DNA of 64,000 bases from Lepisosteus oculatus (GCF_040954835.1 NC_090703.1:12767001-12831000), one strand, 5' to 3'. Counted from the first letter of the stretch, positions 1 to 13,600 are shown. The notes: generated by a model from the sequence alone, not told the origin. Made by a program: numbers and translations.

Positions 1-679
1 CACTCCCACTTGGGGGACTTCTGATCACAGTTTGGCTAGTGACGTGACCCGGGGTCAGAACTGGGATCATAGACAGCCTGCACTTGGGCAAGGACCTGTA
101 CCAGATGCCATAGTCTAGAGCTTCTTAAAATGTGACATTTTAATGTGTTAATTGGAATACATTTAATCCTGAGGATATTTTAGGTGCTATGGCTGTACAG
201 TGTATCATCTTTGTGATTATAATTAATATCTGAAAAGCTGAGTGCGTGGGATTCCCAAAGTCAAGTTGGATCTTTGCACATTTTCAGTTTCTGTAGCTCT
301 GCTGAGAAGGAGAGGAGAAAACTGGGGACGTATAGTAATGTTTTACTAGCTAAAGGGCCTACATTTCTTGACAGGGTTTTTTTTCTGCTGATGCCAGTTA
401 GCTTCCTCAATACAATCCCTGGTAAGCAGGTTTCTGATTTTATTTGTATAGGCTTAGTTGATGTGAAAAAGTGCTTAAACAACTGGGGGGTAATGCAGGG
501 CATACAGGATAAGCAACAGCGTGAGATAAAATAACAGAGGACTCGCTGTGTCTTTTATTTAACCCTCTCGGGAGGGGAATTTCCAGCAGCTGCTCGTGTA
601 CTTTAAGAGGCGTCCCGTTGTGGTGAGATGTCGGTGAAACCTGAACGCCAAGCTCACTGCGCTCTGCCCCTACCCTCAG
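1..679 (+). other. ATG14 intron, upstream part
   Basis: This stretch precedes the first recognisable ATG14 exon and ends in a pyrimidine-rich acceptor (taccctcag) at 671-679. I see no coding similarity in it. The upstream ATG14 exons, for the N-terminal cysteine motif and the coiled coils, lie outside the window. Confidence 0.7.
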
Positions 680-3507
680 GGACCCTGCTGACGTGGTGGC
701 CGAGTGGGACCTGGCGCTGACCTCCAGCACGGTCAGCGAGCTGGCTGAGGCCCGTCGCACGACCTACTTGTCCGGGCGCTGGGTCTGGGACGACCAGAAT
801 GGGGAGACGAGCATCAGCATCACCGGGCCCTGGATCACCTTGCCCAGCAACGGGGACTACTCTGCGTATTATAACTGGGTAGAGGAGAAGAGAGCCACCC
901 AGGGACCTGGTACCTTGTTCAGCCTGTTCACACGCCTCCCTCTAGCTCAGCGATTCCCAATCCTGGTCCGGGTGACCCACACGTCTGGTGTTTTTTTTAC
1001 TTTCTCAGTTACACAATCGGACCCTTCACCGACTTAATAATCAGATTAATCTAAACTCTTCATTACCGGCTCTTAAACCTGCTGGAGCTTCAGCTGTTGG
1101 ATTTTGTAAGTGAAATAAAATCCCAGACATGCGCATGAAGCAACTTCTTGGATCCATTAAGGCTTCAAATGCCTAATTACGTTGGGATGAAATGAAAACC
1201 AGCAGGTGTGTGGGCCTCCAGGGCAAGTATTGGGAACCCACTGAAGGGGTTGATAAGGGACAGAGGCCAGAAAATAGTGTTACTTGTGACGTCCACCGGC
1301 AAAATATCTGCTCGGCAGAGAAGCGTTGAATCAAAGTACGGTTCTCTTGTCTCTCCAGAGACCGATCACATCAACCCTGCCCACACCATCAGTGCTGCTC
1401 TTTGCTATGCAACTCAGCTGGTCAACATCCTGTCGCACATTCTGGATGTCAACCTTCCCAAGAAACTCTGCAACAGGTGAGAGCCCTCGTCTTCCTCTGC
1501 CTTTCCCATCTGTCAACAGGCCGCGTGACCCAGCCTGAAGCCTCTTGAGCAAGAGTGCGCTGGACCTCAGCTTCTGCGTTCCCCGAGGACGCAGTGCTTA
1601 AGAAAGGACCGATGTTAGAACTGCCTCCAGCTGAGGATTTAGAAGGAATAGACGGAAAAGCCTGTTACAGGGGGAGTGATGGAAATTAAAATCTGTTCTC
1701 AATCAGTAGTGGTGTTTGTTAAACCGTGTAATGAAGTAAAGCAGACATATTGTCGCAGCTCATAAAATGATCAGCAATAACAATTACAGTCATACTTTTT
1801 GGGCTCCCAGCTTTTTACTGTAGCATCAAACACTTCACATTTGTTTCTTTCTTAATATAATGCAGGTGTGAAGAACACAGACCCACACAGTGTAGTTTGA
1901 AAATAAATAGGAGCACATGCCAATGAAGAATTGGAAATGAATACCCTTTTTTCTCAAAACCCAGCTGTCACACAGCACTGTTTTCTTGAATGTTTTTTAT
2001 GAAACCATCCAGTAGTTACATTATGATTTTGGTAGCAAAAGCATAGCTTGCTCTAATGTAAAGGGTGCATTAAGATTGAGATTTCTTTTCTATTCCGCAG
2101 AGACAAGAAATTATAAGGCCCTTCTGATTATGGATTAGAAATGAAAATAAAATATTCCTGCTCAATACTCTGTACATAAGCCATTCATGAAAGGCTTCCC
2201 AGTAGTACAAGGCAGTTGCTTCTAGAAAGACATGCACATTCTTCATTCAGATAACGAGATTGACATTCATAGAAGTCTTATTTTATGCCATGTTTCATTA
2301 AAAATTAGTAATCAAAATAGCTGGCTGGTACATGAAAACAGGATGCTGTGTGAAGTAATACCTTTTACCTGTAGTCTTGTTGTTTCCTCTCCAGTGAGTT
2401 CTGTGGTGAGAATCTGAGCAGATACAGATTCATTCGGGGTGTGAATAAGCTGAACACCAACATCTTGCACCTCTGCTTTTCTCAGGTACTCCAGCACCGC
2501 CTCGCATACAGTAAAAAAAAAAACCCACATAAGATCTGATCCCAGCCTTCTGACTAGAAAAAGGCAAGGTCATATACTGCTTTTGTCTGCTCCTACAGTG
2601 AAGCTCAACATTTACTGAAATTCTGCTCTATACATTTCTGCATGACTGTTATGCTACTGTTTGCATTTACTAAGAGGATGTTCTTGGTCTGACAGCACGT
2701 GGAAAGTGAGCTTCTGCACCCTCACCACACGCTGAGGAACATCATGTTCCTGGTGAGTCCAGACAACAGGAACCTGGGCAGGTGAGAAAAGCCGTCCTCA
2801 CTTCTGTTCTTGAAGGAAAAGAAAAATTGTGCAGGCAAAAGATTTATCGATTCCAGGACCTCTGCTTCCAGTTTAGTCCTGTGATAACTGGTGGCGTTTG
2901 ATTTTTAGTAATTATTTTGACACTGCACTGAGTTCTATGGGTTTTTACTGCGTTCTCATGAGGTGTAATTTATAATGTAGAATTGCATTGTTGAAATTTC
3001 AGCTGTTCTATAAATTCCCCACCTAGAGGCTGGAGAAGCATGCGGTCATTTAAACAGCTGGAATAAAGCACAGTGCGCTAGTCCTTTCATTCCTCAAGTT
3101 TATGTCCTAAGGGACAGTTCGGGAATGCTGTGATGTGGCGCAGGGGAAATCGATCTTCTGTATGCCCGATAAGGATGCTACTCCTCTGCTTGCGTAGGAC
3201 GGGTCCTTTCGAGATCACTGCTGACCTGGAAGACTCGATGGAGATTGTGGAGCCCAGTGCAGCGGGCCCGGCGGAGGACAGCGGGGACGAGGCGGTGACC
3301 GACGAGGAGACGGACCTGGGGACCGACTGGGAAACCGTGCCCAGCCCTCGCTTCTGCGACATCCCCTCGCAGCCCATGGAGCTGTCCCAGAGCGCCGCCC
3401 TGCAGGCCTCCCAGCCGGCCGGCGGCGGCGGCAGCGCCGGGGGCATGATCTCCTCGGCCGCCGCCTCCGTCACCTCCTGGTTCAGGTCCTACACGGGCCA
3501 GCGCTGA
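680..3507 (+). CDS. ATG14: ATG14 (Barkor/ATG14L), C-terminal half, partial gene
   Basis: ATG14 is the subunit that directs the class III PI3-kinase complex I (Beclin 1-VPS34-VPS15) to ER sites of autophagosome formation. Five exons are readable: 680-909, 1359-1476, 2395-2485, 2696-2781 and 3198-3507 (stop TGA). Phases join cleanly at each junction. Diagnostic blocks are [12 protein letters not shown] and SISITGPW in the first exon, [14 protein letters not shown] in the second, and [11 protein letters not shown] plus [10 protein letters not shown] in the last. The C-terminal BATS membrane-binding region is intact and ends in [19 protein letters not shown]. It keeps the Trp, Phe and Tyr known in the mammalian protein to insert into curved membranes. 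The donor after the first exon (CTG/GTACCT) is weaker than the others. The N-terminal half is outside the window. Transcription converges on FBXO34, as in human. Confidence 0.97.
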
Positions 3508-5300
3508 GGCCACGGCGCAGGGCCCTCTTTCAGTCGCCGCGGCGGGGGGGGGGGGGTTGGCTTTATAAACGAACCATTTGAAAACGTTCCTTTTTCCTCG
3601 CTCCTCGACTTCGAAAGACCAAACCTAAAACCCAGTTTTCTGGCCAGTTTGAGCCGTTACTGAGGCTAAGAAGCTGGACTGCAAACGACCAGAAGACTGC
3701 CCCCTTCTGATGGTGCTGGGATATTCATTTTTAACACAGATTACCTCTGCAGAACTAAGTGAAGTTTGCAGAGGGACAACGCTAATCCCCAAGTCAATGT
3801 AAGTTTTATTGGCAATACACTCTACCCCCCCCAACACTTTCTTCACAACAACTAATTCTTCCATTTCTGGTACTTCTCAGTGTTCTCCAAAGGCACTGTC
3901 AGTAACATACTGCCTGGAAAGAGGAGAGACCAGCTTTGGGATGCAGGCTCATTTGGTCCTAGAATTCATTCTGCAGCATGGGTACAATGGGTAAAGAGGA
4001 GAACCTCTGGAAGAAAGACTACTGCATCGACTACAGAGTTCACATTAGTACATGCATATGGGATGCTGTAACAAAAGCCATGAGGCTAGTGCTTTTAACC
4101 TCTACACTTATGTAGAGCGCATGGCAATAACATTTATTAACAAATATGGCTGGCATTGTGGATGAAGCCAGTTTACAACACAAAGGTACAGGTGAACCTA
4201 CTGCAAACATCTGCAATACTCATCCGATATATTTTTAGTAGAGAACTGGGAGAAGCATTTTTTTCTTCACTTTTGGCATATTTATCATGGATGACTACTA
4301 TGGACTGTTTTGGAACATTTTAAGCAGTGGTTGGTGGCCATGCTGTTCTTGCTGGGAAGCACTGACAATGGATTGACTTGAGTTCATTTTGGATTACTCT
4401 GCATAGATGCCCGTTTAGGTCGTTCCCATTATATTAAAAAAAATGGATTGCTTTCAATTTGCACCTTATACATTTACATCTCTAGAAGAAACAAAAATAA
4501 CCTAGGATAGGTAAAAAATGAATGTCACTTTAATTGAAGATTTGCAAGAGGGACAAATTAATTCAAATAATGCACCCAAGTACCCATTTTGGAAAATGTG
4601 TCAAATCATTGTAATAGCAGCACAACTTTACAAGGATCTGCTGTCTGCCACATGTCCTAAAAGTGGTTTTAAAAGTTGGTAACATGGGTAGAAAAGTTAA
4701 TACTGAGCATACCAGATCAAACTGTGATTTGCAAGAACATTTTAGCTGGAGCTGCAGGACTACTGCAATTTTAGATGCAGGAAAATGTCATTTCAAAGGG
4801 GAATATGTGAAATTGGAAGTAGATTGCTGAAGGAAATCCTATTTTGTTCACTTGGTTTGAATAATGCATTATGACACTGATGAGATTTTAAGTAGCCATG
4901 TTTCCAGATAAAAATGACATTTTATTACAATATTGTATAGTTCTTATGCAATTGATTCTTGGTTGCCATAAAAATTATTTGAAACTGCTAAACATTTGCT
5001 TGTTTTGTTTGTAGGTTTTTTTATGTCCATTTCTGTAATCAACGCTTTGAGTCCAGTACACATCCATTACAGGTAAACTAAATAAAATCCTTATGGTACC
5101 TCAGTCATTTAATTTTGGAGACCCTTTGCCATACCTATGCTCTGGGTCTTTGTGTAGTTGTCATCAATACAATTGGATACACAAGCCCCATCCACTTCAC
5201 TTACCATTACTTCAAAATGCTCATTGTGTCAGAACGGTGAATTACAAAAAAAATGTGTGAAATAAAAATGGATTTTAGGACACCTAATGTGTCATTCTAA
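3508..5300 (+). other. Probable ATG14 3'UTR and flank
   Basis: This is AT-rich noncoding sequence after the ATG14 stop, with a G-run just after 3540. The first clear AATAAA on this strand is at 5081-5086 and a second is at 5261-5266, so the 3'UTR may be about 1.6-1.8 kb. No open frame here has family similarity. Confidence 0.5.
5081..5086 (+). terminator. Candidate ATG14 polyadenylation signal AATAAA
   Basis: This is the first canonical AATAAA downstream of the ATG14 stop, about 1.57 kb after it. Another lies at 5261-5266. Assigned by position and motif only. Confidence 0.4.
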
Positions 5301-8300
5301 GATTTACAGAGAATTGAGAAATTAAATAAGGAATCTTAGCCTCCTGAAAACATTATAAAAAAACAGGACAAGACATTCTAAACACCTAGGACCAATTTTT
5401 GTGTAATGCATGAATTAATTTACTCTAATGAAGCCTACTTTTCACAATTGATGCAGTTGTATTTCAGCTTTATATCATCATTGCAATTCAGGATAATTAG
5501 GAGACATGGCAGATTAATGGTTTAATCCTCAGTTTGAGCTCAATACCAGTCTACCGGTGTGCACAAAGGCCCAGCAGTACAGTAGAATTCAGGCAGTATA
5601 TGTCAAAATGCATGTTTTGTTCCAGGCCAGGATTCAACTTTCAATTTTAAAAAAAGCCAGTAGAGACTGTATAGAGTATAAAGCAGAATGCTTTAGTTAA
5701 AGCCTGATGCCTTTCCTAATCACAAACTAATTTCAGAAGAGACATGCTCCATATTCATGGTGATTTGTCCCCCCTTTGAATCAATGCTTTATGCAACTGA
5801 TGCCCCTCTCAGGAGGTGAGCCCAGAAATTCAACAGCTTCAGGTCTAACCTAAGGTCTACTATTGTAGTCTATTAATCTTTTGAAACTTTAAAAAAGAAT
5901 TAAATTAAAACAGCTCAAACAAAAAAAGATCAGGTACCTCTCTTTTTTATTTAACAATCCTTATTCAGTGTAAATATTTGCTCATCTCAATTAAGGTGGA
6001 ATTCAATAAGGCCACAAACTGATAGGCAGGTAGAAATGGGTTTCCTAAAATTACAATACATCACAGGTAGAGCAAGTTGTATTTTGTACTCTGTACTAAG
6101 GAACATGAAAACAAAGTCTCCCCAACACAGTTTTAGTGGTACAAAACAGATTAAAAATTACACCAAGAGACATAATTACTAATCTTAGTTCATATTTTTG
6201 CCGGGAACTTCAAAAGTAAAAAGGACTGGCCTGTTTTATCTGAGACAAGTGACAATATGCATCCAACTCCGTCTTTATAACAATCATAAAACAGTGATAT
6301 TTACATTTAGACTGGAATATTTAGATATTCATCATTCTCAATTGTGAACTCCTTAAGAGCTGCACAGTTGATTATGGATTATGAATTTTAAAAAAGGAAT
6401 GCCTATTTGCATTTTGTGGACAAGATCCGGAAAGTTAGGAAATTGTTCTTAAAAAGTGTAATTAACTTGAGTGCTTCTAAGTGACAGAATGAAAGATGTG
6501 GAGACAGAAGTATTGGTCTACCACCTACTGAGGTATAAAATAACCACCAGTGTGAGCTTCGTATTTAACCCTCAACCCAGAGAGGAAGAAGGTCACTCAC
6601 TTCATCTGCCCAGTCCTGGCTGTTTTTCCAAAGATGTGCTCAAGGAAAGTGAATAGTTTGATCAATGTAATACCACTTAAGTCAGACCGTTCCTGTCATG
6701 TCACCTAAAGTGAAACCCTTGTGTAAGAATGGAATACTTCACGCAGGTGGGTCTACCCTCTCCATTTAATTTATCTTCATCAGTAATAACACCACGTACG
6801 TTTTTAAATGTTCTTTATTTTAGACATCAATATCCTTCGAAAAACAGACCACAGTCTAGGACTTGAAGTCAAATCCTCAAGATTCATTCTGGGACATCAG
6901 GCCACCCCCCCACCCCCCCTCCTCATTCATTAAGGCCTTTTCCTTCTCTTTGTTGGGAGTGAAGGAAAGACTCCCAGGAGCTGCTTAATTTAATGCTTAT
7001 CCTCTCTGTAAAATTCACCAGTGTTTTTTGCCTTGACCCTTTTTTTTTGACAATTTCAGCAACAAAATCACACTGTCAAGGAAAAAAAGCATAAAGCATC
7101 ACCAAAACAATAGCTGACAAGACCTAAGAATGCACACTTTATTGAAGTAAAATGCCCCTAAAGGCAGGAACAATTATGTTCTTATAACAGGTCATTATAC
7201 AATAATGCTTTAAAATTGTTTTGCCCTCAATCTGTTAACCGTCCATTTAATAAATCCTCATTTTCAGAATGCATCCAGTTTAAGCCATTATAAAGAACGG
7301 AACCAAGTTAATAACCCTCTCCATTTTTATGTTTCCATTCAGAAACATAGGATTATTATACATGGGATAATAACATTTTAAAAATACCCATAAAACACAA
7401 AAATCGCTTACTGTCGCAAGGCTACGTTAGCTGCATTGTAGAGGTTAGGTGGCTGTGCCAGCTCTGTAATCTATATTTACAACTTGGATTATTTTTAAAT
7501 ACATCCACAACAGGGGTAAAATGAGGAATTCTACCCACTGAAGGTAGATCTTTTCTCAAGTACTGTGCATGCATCATTCCTTACCCTGTATGGATATGAT
7601 TCAGTATTATATACAATGTAAACATAACAGGGTTAGAAACATGTCCCATTCAAAAAAAAAAACGCAGGTTCTCACACTAACAACGCCATCACTGGTCAGG
7701 ACAGGCCCTAATAGAAGAAAATGTTTGAAATTGTAAGCAGATTATATTATATTGTTTTACAAAGCAAGCAAAAAAAATGCTAAATTCACATTACAAATCC
7801 TTTAAAAAGGGTCATTTGCATGTAAAGTTTGAATAAAGAAATAACTGCAGAAATCCTTGAATGCTATATGGCTTTAAAAAATGTTCATGCCATTTATACC
7901 AGGTAAGGATATTCAACTTTCTAACCTTTTATCTTCCTTCAATGCATCTGAACCAAGTAAAACATGCAGCATACTTTGTATGCTGCAACATCTGGCACAG
8001 GATTATAGCAAAGAAAACAAATACGGTTTAGTAGTCAATGTATTATAAGACCTACTCAGAAATAATTGTCAGATCCATCTGTAAACATAGGCTTTAAAGC
8101 ATCATTGAAAAGATAATTTCTTAATCATAAATTAATGCTCTCTGAAAGAAGAAAAGCGCTAGTACCGGAAATTTCAAAAAATGCATTCTGCATGTAGAAG
8201 TCCTAACAATTCTTTGAGGAACAGATTCATTAAAAATTACCTTGTCTCCGATTCAGAAGAGAATGGCAGAATCACCTTTATGTTTTGCATTTTTTAAGCG

Positions 8301-8480
8301 GTTTAACAAATGTTCGCATACAATGAAAAACCGCTCTTCAGATTATCCGGACTAACTGGAAGAGATCCAGTGATTCCTCATTAGTGTCAGCAACCTGGTC
8401 ACAATCTACAACACACATGCGTGCACGCCCACATACACACAAAAAGGCCAATCGGTTAAAATCACCCACTCTGGACCCTG
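5301..8480 (-). other. Probable FBXO34 3'UTR plus short intergenic gap
   Basis: This noncoding, AT-rich sequence lies downstream of the FBXO34 stop on the minus strand. Minus-strand AATAAA signals (TTTATT on +) occur at 7138-7143, 6814-6819 and 5946-5951, so alternative 3' ends are possible. The ORFs here are short and have no recognisable similarity. I see no transposon. Confidence 0.45.
7138..7143 (-). terminator. Candidate FBXO34 polyadenylation signal
   Basis: The minus strand reads AATAAA here, about 1.3 kb after the FBXO34 stop. Further candidates at 6814-6819 and 5946-5951 would give longer 3'UTRs. Which is used cannot be told from sequence. Confidence 0.35.
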
Positions 8481-10691
8481 CTAAGTCTCCTCCTCAGTGT
8501 CCCTCACTTTCTTGTAGATTGGCATGTTAATGCTGTGAAAGGCTGGGACCCAGCGGTTATCGTGCAGCCCCACATTGCAGCCTGGGGTGTCCTTCTGGGA
8601 GCCATGGCAGCACATCCAGTAGCCAGGTCCATAGGGCAAGGCTTGGCAATAGGGCTTATGGTGCCAGCGGCAGAGTGACACATCGCCGCGCCCGTAGCGC
8701 TTTTTACACTGCTTGCAAGGGTCGTCCTTATATCTCGGGTCTCGAACCCAGCGGGAGTCGGCAGGCCGCACGTCGTAGCTCTCGATAATGAACTTGAAGT
8801 ACTGGCAGGTGCACTTGAGGGCCGCGAGTGTTTCGGTGGGCAGGAAGCAGAAGATCTTGACCATGATGTGGTGTGGCAGGAAGGCCATGTACTGCTGGGG
8901 CTCAAGCAGCTGCTGGATCTTGAACCGCGCCTCCAGGAACTCATGGGAAACCAGCCGTCTCAGAGGGAAAGGCAAGCGGTCCTGACCTACACAGCTTCCC
9001 TCCCCCTCTTCTCGTGCGTTTGATACTTCCTCGGGCCCGGGTTGGTCCCGCCTGGAATCGCTGGATGTCGCGGTGGTCTGGGAATCCTTAGGCTGCTGCA
9101 GAATTTCCTGTGCCGAATGTGAGGGCAGGTTCTGAGCAGCTGGCGCTGAACTCTGTTTGAAAAACAGCATCCCTGGAAGCGGCTCCTCACGGTAACTGAC
9201 GTGGGGCTCGCTCTCCATCCGCGTTTCCGGCTGCAATCCAGGTTCAATGCACGGGTCCACCACCTTAACGAAGGACAGCTCTGCGGCACAGGCCCCTTCC
9301 TGCTGTTCCTGCTTCACTGGATCATTGGTATCCAAGCTGCTCTGTACTCTGTTATCAATGGTAGTCAACTCAGAACTGTTAGTTCCATATCCCTTTTCTC
9401 TGTAGATTGTAACAATGGTTTCAAAAGGTGCACCTTCACAGTGATCGGGACGGCTTATATTTTTGCCACTGTTGTTAGCCAGGGGGTTAGAAGGACATTC
9501 CGCCAGGTTGTGGTTTTTTGACAGGGGCTCTTGGCAAGTTGGTGAGGGTTTATGACCTGTCTCTTGCTGTGTGGAAGCAGGGGAAGACTCTCCTGATGTC
9601 AGCAACACCCTACCCACGTTCCTGCGAAGGCTGTTGCTCCGAGACAGCCCTCCTGCCTCTCTCTCACACTGCCGTTTCAGGCACTCCGACTCCAACTTGG
9701 CCACCATCTCCAACACCCTAACACACTCTCCCTGCATCTCCTCAGGGCTCCTCTGATCATCTGCAGCACTGCTGCCTTGTTTCTCTGTCATCAGCCCTCC
9801 CTTTGACGGTGCAATGGACCCAGAGCTACGCCCAGAGCTGTACTTGGTGCAGTCCATGTGCAGAGCATTGGCTCTCTGCTCAAGGTAAGCCACCATCTCA
9901 ACAACAGACAGTGCTTTCCCTCCATCCTCTCCTTCCTCCATGTTGCTCCCCTCGGTAAGATTGATCACTCTGTAAGATTGCTCTCCCCCATCTTTAGAGG
10001 GCAGGCAACTTACTGCTGCCACAGGCATCTGCTTTGCTCCACAATCCCTTGTCCTACTCGGTAACTGCTGCTCTGTGGCCTTGGATTTGTCTGGGTCTGC
10101 CGATCTTTTCCTGCGTTTGGCCACAGAACCTTCAACATCCCAGCTGCCCTTAATTTTCATGGAGGCTGTCCGGCTGCTGCTGCCATTACTGATGGTGACA
10201 TTGCTGCTGCTGCTGCTGCTGCTACTGGTGTTGCTGCATTGGTGTGCAGCAAAGATTGCAATTTTCTCCTTGGTGTTCCCTGGCTTGATCACTGCCCAGA
10301 TGTCCAGAGGGCCGTCTCCTTCCTCCACCTGGTGAAAGGTGAGGGAGCTGTCTGGCTCGGATGTGGAGGAGACCAGCAGTAAGGGCTCTGTAGTGTTTGC
10401 AGAGAGCACCTTGCTGCTCTTGCCCCGGAAACAGGGAGTGTCAGCACCGAAACTGGAGCTGGGGCTGCTGCAGAAAGCACGAGCGGCTTGCACTCCAAAA
10501 GACCGCCGACAGCTTGTCCCGTTACTAGGCGCACCCCCCGGGGAGCAGGGCTGATGTGTGCTGCGGGTGTTTGCACGTCTGTCCGTCCTCGGCGCACCCT
10601 GCTGGCTTGAGAGAAGGCCTCTTAGGTTATCTTGGCTTGTCTCCAACGTCAGCTCTTTCTTTTGAAACTTGGGATATGGCTTAAGGTGCAT
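8481..10691 (-). CDS. FBXO34: FBXO34, F-box only protein 34
   Basis: FBXO34 is an F-box protein, a presumed substrate adaptor of SCF (SKP1-CUL1) ubiquitin ligases. The whole reading frame is one exon of 736 codons plus TAG; human FBXO34 is about 711 residues. I chose the ATG at 10691 (MHLKPYPKFQKKEL) because it matches the family N-terminus. The upstream in-frame ATG at 10724 lies beyond a splice acceptor (pyrimidine tract then AG at 10703-10702), so the exon begins at 10701 with a short 5'UTR. Conserved blocks in order are GPLDIWAVIKPGNTKEKIA, the VLEMVAKLESECLKRQ segment, SLRRNVGRVLL, the F-box at about residues 602-640 (FLPHHIMVKIFCFLP), and a Cys/His-rich tail with CKQC, CRWHHKPYC and MCCH. 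The tail looks metal-binding. A poly-Ser tract near 10200-10230 is encoded by AGC repeats. Orientation toward ATG14 matches human. Confidence 0.97.
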   Translation of the reverse strand: MHLKPYPKFQKKELTLETSQDNLRGLLSSQQGAPRTDRRANTRSTHQPCSPGGAPSNGTSCRRSFGVQAARAFCSSPSSSFGADTPCFRGKSSKVLSANTTEPLLLVSSTSEPDSSLTFHQVEEGDGPLDIWAVIKPGNTKEKIAIFAAHQCSNTSSSSSSSSNVTISNGSSSRTASMKIKGSWDVEGSVAKRRKRSADPDKSKATEQQLPSRTRDCGAKQMPVAAVSCLPSKDGGEQSYRVINLTEGSNMEEGEDGGKALSVVEMVAYLEQRANALHMDCTKYSSGRSSGSIAPSKGGLMTEKQGSSAADDQRSPEEMQGECVRVLEMVAKLESECLKRQCEREAGGLSRSNSLRRNVGRVLLTSGESSPASTQQETGHKPSPTCQEPLSKNHNLAECPSNPLANNSGKNISRPDHCEGAPFETIVTIYREKGYGTNSSELTTIDNRVQSSLDTNDPVKQEQQEGACAAELSFVKVVDPCIEPGLQPETRMESEPHVSYREEPLPGMLFFKQSSAPAAQNLPSHSAQEILQQPKDSQTTATSSDSRRDQPGPEEVSNAREEGEGSCVGQDRLPFPLRRLVSHEFLEARFKIQQLLEPQQYMAFLPHHIMVKIFCFLPTETLAALKCTCQYFKFIIESYDVRPADSRWVRDPRYKDDPCKQCKKRYGRGDVSLCRWHHKPYCQALPYGPGYWMCCHGSQKDTPGCNVGLHDNRWVPAFHSINMPIYKKVRDTEEET

Positions 10692-13600
10692 AACTGCAAA
10701 CCTAAAAACAAAAAAAACAGACAAAATGTAAGTGCTTCAAGTATAAACTGACAAAAAGTAATGAAACCATGACTCACGGATTTCAAATGCATTAAGGTTA
10801 TCTCATGAGCTATCGGTAGCCAAAAGCTCTGGAGTAAAGTTACAATTTCAAAGGGACAGTTCACTACATCAGACGGCACATACTGTACCAACTCACTCGA
10901 TTCCTGTAAACAATTTTATCACAGTAAATGTACAGAAACTCCCTGCAAGTTCTCCTGTACAGCAAGAAAAACTATACATGGAAGAATTACGTAGCAAGAT
11001 AATGTGCAGAAAAAGACATTGCGCTAAACTTGGCAATCAGGAGGGTCTGAGGTGCCAGGAAAAGTTCTCTCCGTGCCAGACGCTGCCTTTTGTTCGGACT
11101 GTGTCACTCTTAAGAAAACAATTTATAGGACACCACAATATTGGTGGAACAGTTGTCTGCTTCCTGCCTTTCTCTGCAGCAAGACAAAATATGTTCTCAA
11201 ACTGAGGTTCACCCAGTCCCGGGGGATGGGGGGCTGACCTTACATAACTTCCCTGTCTCAGTTAATCTTCAACAGCAGTACACAAAAAGCACCGATGCCC
11301 ACTTGCTGAAATTCAAACATGCATTTAATGAGAAGGTAAGGAGCAAAGCATAAGTCATGTCTTCCACCTATATTTCACACAGGCTATAAAGGTATCAAGC
11401 TATGAACTATAGCATGAATACCATTTATACCAGCATTATTATGAATAACATTTCAAATCCCACTAAAGCCTGCATTTCCTGTAAATGTCTTTTTTTTTAA
11501 ATGGCACCATCTGTGATACCTGCATGATGCATCTGAGAATGAACACATTTCTCGAAAAACAAAAAGGATTTTTTTGATAAATCATAAACACAACATGCAG
11601 AACTATGACCTCCATTCTACAACTAAAACCTACACTTATACCTGACAAAGCAAAAATTCAGTGACAACTTTATTTTTAGCCACCTTTATCAAATCACTTC
11701 AGAGCTATAGGAATGAGTAGTGTAAAATATTCACCTCACTTAATAACACGAAATTTGTTGTATTTTTTTCTTATTTAACACTACAAACTTAAGAGGATTT
11801 CACAAAATAAATGGTCATATTAATATAATTCTATAGAATTGGCAGCAATAGTCATTAGTTTATTATACCCTGACTTACAAGACTTACAAAGTCAATTTCC
11901 CAACAGAAAATCTAAAAAATAAATAAATGGTGCTAGCAAAAATAAAAGAATAAATACAATAATGTTCATTTATTCTGCTCTGAAGACATTCTAATTCACC
12001 CAGAAATCAGCTACACTGGTGATCCACACAAAACTATTAATCAGAGCCCCTGAAAAACCTACCAGTGGATTCCTAATTCCCAGTATTGCAGAACACTAGG
12101 TGCTCCACATTATCTGATGTACCACTATGACAAGGAGTGTGTAGCAACCTAAATGCAACACACTCCTTCAAAATGAGCATATACTGAAATCAAACCACAG
12201 CCCCTGCACTCAACAACTGACAGGTGATGGCAATTATTTTGACAAATATGGACCCCCACTAAAGCATCTCCTTTAGTGATAGAGGAATCTCAAACACGAA
12301 GGAAACAATAGTTTAAGAATGAAGCTCAATAACTTAAAATGCCTGCTTAAAAAGAAATAAAATATAAAATCATAAGAATATGAATTGTTTTTATCCTTCA
12401 ATGATGATGAATACTTTCCAATAGTGATAACGGAACCATCATTCTTGCTTTGTATATCAGAACAACATCACTTTGCAGATAAGGGCAAAAGTGGGAGAGA
12501 ACCTTCCACAAAACGCAAATGACGCCTCCCTTTGCACATCCCATAAAATCAATTTATCTAAGCGTTCTTCCCCCCCCCCCCCCATTTAATAACTTCTGCA
12601 GTTTTCAGAGTGATTAACATTTGAAAATTATTACAGTCATTCAAAACCTGACCTCTGCTAGCCCTTTCATAAAAAAAGCTTAAAACAGAAGTCCAGTCTG
12701 TCACAAGATTCTGTTCAAAACCACCTGAACTTAGAAACATCCTTTTGAAGGATTGCTTAAGGTGCTCGGAAGCAGAACAAAGAGATCCTCTGAATTCTAG
12801 CACCCACCTTAAATGAAAAGGGGCTGAAGCCGAGTATACGTTTTAAACACACCTGTCTGTTTTGCTGGTCTCTCACCTTTTCCTGACAGAAAGTGACTTG
12901 ACCTACTCTAGCCAGGCACAGCTGGGACATTTTACCTTCCCACAGCAACAAAACCCACAGAAACCTCCCAGCAGATCCATCTATAGCACAGAACAGGAGC
13001 AACCACCTTACGGGAAAACCAAGGCCTCCAAAGTCTTATAAGGCAATCCTCAGGCAGGGGCTGCTGGGGGACAAGGACAAGTCACTGTGACCAAATTTGG
13101 GCTGGCATTCTCTGGAAGGGGGAGGGGTGGCACAAGTGTTTGACCGATGAGCCAAAATGAGCCTTTACTCTCACAAGGGAACAGTTTCACCTACAGGATG
13201 ACCTGTCTAAGAGGAGTGAGAGGACATGACTGGGAGACCCGGTAGCTGATTTATATTTGACACATGCCACCCCAGCCACTCACTGTTAGCACCAATAACA
13301 GGGACTGCTGATCAACACTCTCTCTGCTGGACTTTCACAGTGCCACCATTACACATGTAGTACCCCCTCCTGTCCATCAGCTGACAAACGACTCTGAGCA
13401 GCTGCCACTTGCAATGGGCAACTTCCTTTTGTTTACAGCAGATTTTCAGAGACTTCTATGGAAACTAGTATGAAGGCACTTGGTATCAAATTTTCAGCAG
13501 TTCCAGTAGCGCAGATATTATCCCAGCAGGTTTTCATGAAGCACTGCTAAGCATTTTGAGAGATAAACTTGGCGTCTGAGAGAAACCAAACTTGCTCCCT

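Noticed and set aside
10692-10724. Upstream ATG extending FBXO34 by 11 residues
   Set aside because: It lies before a clear splice acceptor at 10703-10702, so it is intronic. The family N-terminus is MHLKPY.
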